Of a DNA stretch of 14,660 bases, positions 14,469-14,660 are shown in pieces. A program made the position numbers and the translations under genes. The stretch spans positions 8,634-23,293 of the forward strand of contig DIAQ01000091.1 of NCBI GenBank assembly GCA_002414865.1, given 5' to 3'. The notes beneath the pieces were generated by a model, which made no database searches, had not been told where the DNA came from, and worked only from the letters and a program-made list of their open reading frames with translations. This stretch comes from a candidate division Hyd24-12 bacterium UBA5074 (lineage in GTDB: Bacteria > Fermentibacterota > Fermentibacteria > Fermentibacterales > Fermentibacteraceae). Position 1 is the first letter of the stretch. Every line of letters starts with the position of its first letter.

Positions 14469-14497
14469 ATTATCAAGCAGCTTTTCATGTAGGTCAA
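14469..14497 (-). promoter_or_regulatory. Strong sigma-70-type promoter of the MazG-like gene, leaderless
   Basis: On the minus strand TTGACC (14497-14492) and GATAAT (14474-14469) are separated by 17 bp, five of six matches each. The expected +1, seven bases past the -10 box, is the A of the ATG at 14462. The bases before that ATG hold no Shine-Dalgarno, which supports leaderless translation. Confidence 0.65.
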
Positions 14498-14538
14498 CGA
14501 GGTCGTTCCCTGACCTGACGGACAATCTCGACTGCAAT

Positions 14539-14572
14539 TTGACAAGTGTGCTTGTCGTAAAGTATGCTTTAC
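14539..14572 (+). promoter_or_regulatory. Promoter and tandem operator of the XRE-type regulator
   Basis: TTGACA at 14539-14544 is a perfect -35 box; TATGCT at 14563-14568 (four of six) follows after 18 bp. Over them lie two abutting perfect 16-bp dyads: GACAAG-TGTG-CTTGTC at 14541-14556, covering most of the -35 box and the spacer start, and GTAAAG-TATG-CTTTAC at 14557-14572, containing the whole -10 box. They share the frame G..AAGTRTGCTT..C. A 16-bp tandem array over a promoter is characteristic of cooperative autorepression by small HTH dimers such as type II antitoxins or restriction controller proteins. Confidence 0.75.
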
Positions 14573-14594
14573 ATAGAGACGGGGAGGTCGGAGG

Positions 14595-14660
14595 ATGGGA
14601 CTTTCCAGGAACAGGCTTCGGGATTTCCGCGAGAGGGCCGGGCTCACGCAGGAGGGGCTG
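14595..14660 (+). CDS. XRE-family HTH regulator, N-terminus only (window edge)
   Basis: An ATG at 14595 preceded by GGGGAGG (14581-14587) opens MGLSRNRLRDFRERAGLTQE followed by GL, 22 codons to the window end. R-x-L-R-x-F-R-E-R-A-G-L-T-Q-E is the start of the XRE/HTH_3 fold, helices 1 and 2 of a lambda-repressor-like domain. The promoter and double operator directly upstream suggest autorepression, as in HipB/HigA-type antitoxins or C-proteins of restriction systems. What follows is not visible, so toxin partner or controller role cannot be decided. It diverges from the MazG-like gene. Confidence 0.8.
   Translation, partial: MGLSRNRLRDFRERAGLTQEGL

Noticed and set aside
14463..14537. Longer MazG-like protein from TTG 14537
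   Set aside because: The added 25 residues are not part of the domain, no ribosome site precedes the TTG, and a near-consensus promoter lies inside this stretch.
1..14660. CRISPR arrays, tRNA or rRNA genes, complete insertion sequences
   Set aside because: I found no regularly spaced repeats, no tRNA-like TTCRANYC arrangement that folds, no rRNA signatures and only one short IS3 scrap.

Overview
The window is bacterial DNA and reads like a fragment of an uncultured, GC-rich, probably Gram-negative lineage. Sample lines counted by hand are about 67% GC in the HNH gene, about 58% in the ATPase part of mcrB, and 43-53% between about 6.9 and 9.6 kb. Pointers to the host are a secreted FG-GAP protein, a sigma-54 activator and what look like leaderless promoters. 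I cannot name the taxon; a candidate phylum near the FCB group would fit but is a guess. I see no rRNA, tRNA or CRISPR array.

Region 1 (1-2506) looks like ordinary chromosome. It has a minus-strand pair of exported proteins: a 144-residue protein with a signal peptide and a beta-rich body, followed by an FG-GAP/VCBS-type protein cut off by the window edge. Divergent from them is a TPR-like protein of unknown role.

Region 2 (2582-5712) is a divergent regulator/target pair. The regulator is a sigma-54 AAA+ activator whose N-terminal domain resembles a DHH phosphoesterase that has lost its metal-binding motifs. The divergent locus has no family I recognise and is split by an apparent +1 frameshift at a CCCC run near 4785-4788.

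Region 3 (about 5800-14072) is a defence island with several broken parts. On the plus strand are a DUF3883 nuclease-like protein, the first third or so of a DUF262 (GmrSD-like) gene, an uncertain minus-strand ORF, and an intact mcrB-mcrC type IV restriction pair. McrB is very long (1117 aa): a large N-terminal extension, an EVE/PUA-like reader, a central domain, then the McrB ATPase. On the minus strand is a tightly packed operon: ORF6N-domain protein, then a PUA-like/HNH nuclease (GTGA overlap), then the N-terminus of a very large SF2 helicase. The helicase is cut just after Walker A where a C-terminal scrap of an IS3-family transposase begins. The IS scar lies between the two convergent blocks.

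Region 4 (14073-14660) holds a MazG-like nucleotide pyrophosphohydrolase with a near-consensus promoter that places +1 on its ATG. Divergent from it is the first 22 residues of an XRE-type HTH regulator. Two perfect abutting 16-bp dyads lie across that regulator's promoter, as in autoregulated antitoxins or restriction controllers.

The most unusual signal is a 27-bp near-palindrome present twice: once about 30 bp upstream of the ORF6N start codon and once inside the ORF6N gene, where it encodes the conserved NLRSQSVTSS stretch. It suggests an ORF6N protein that binds both its promoter region and its own coding sequence, possibly to control the downstream nuclease operon.
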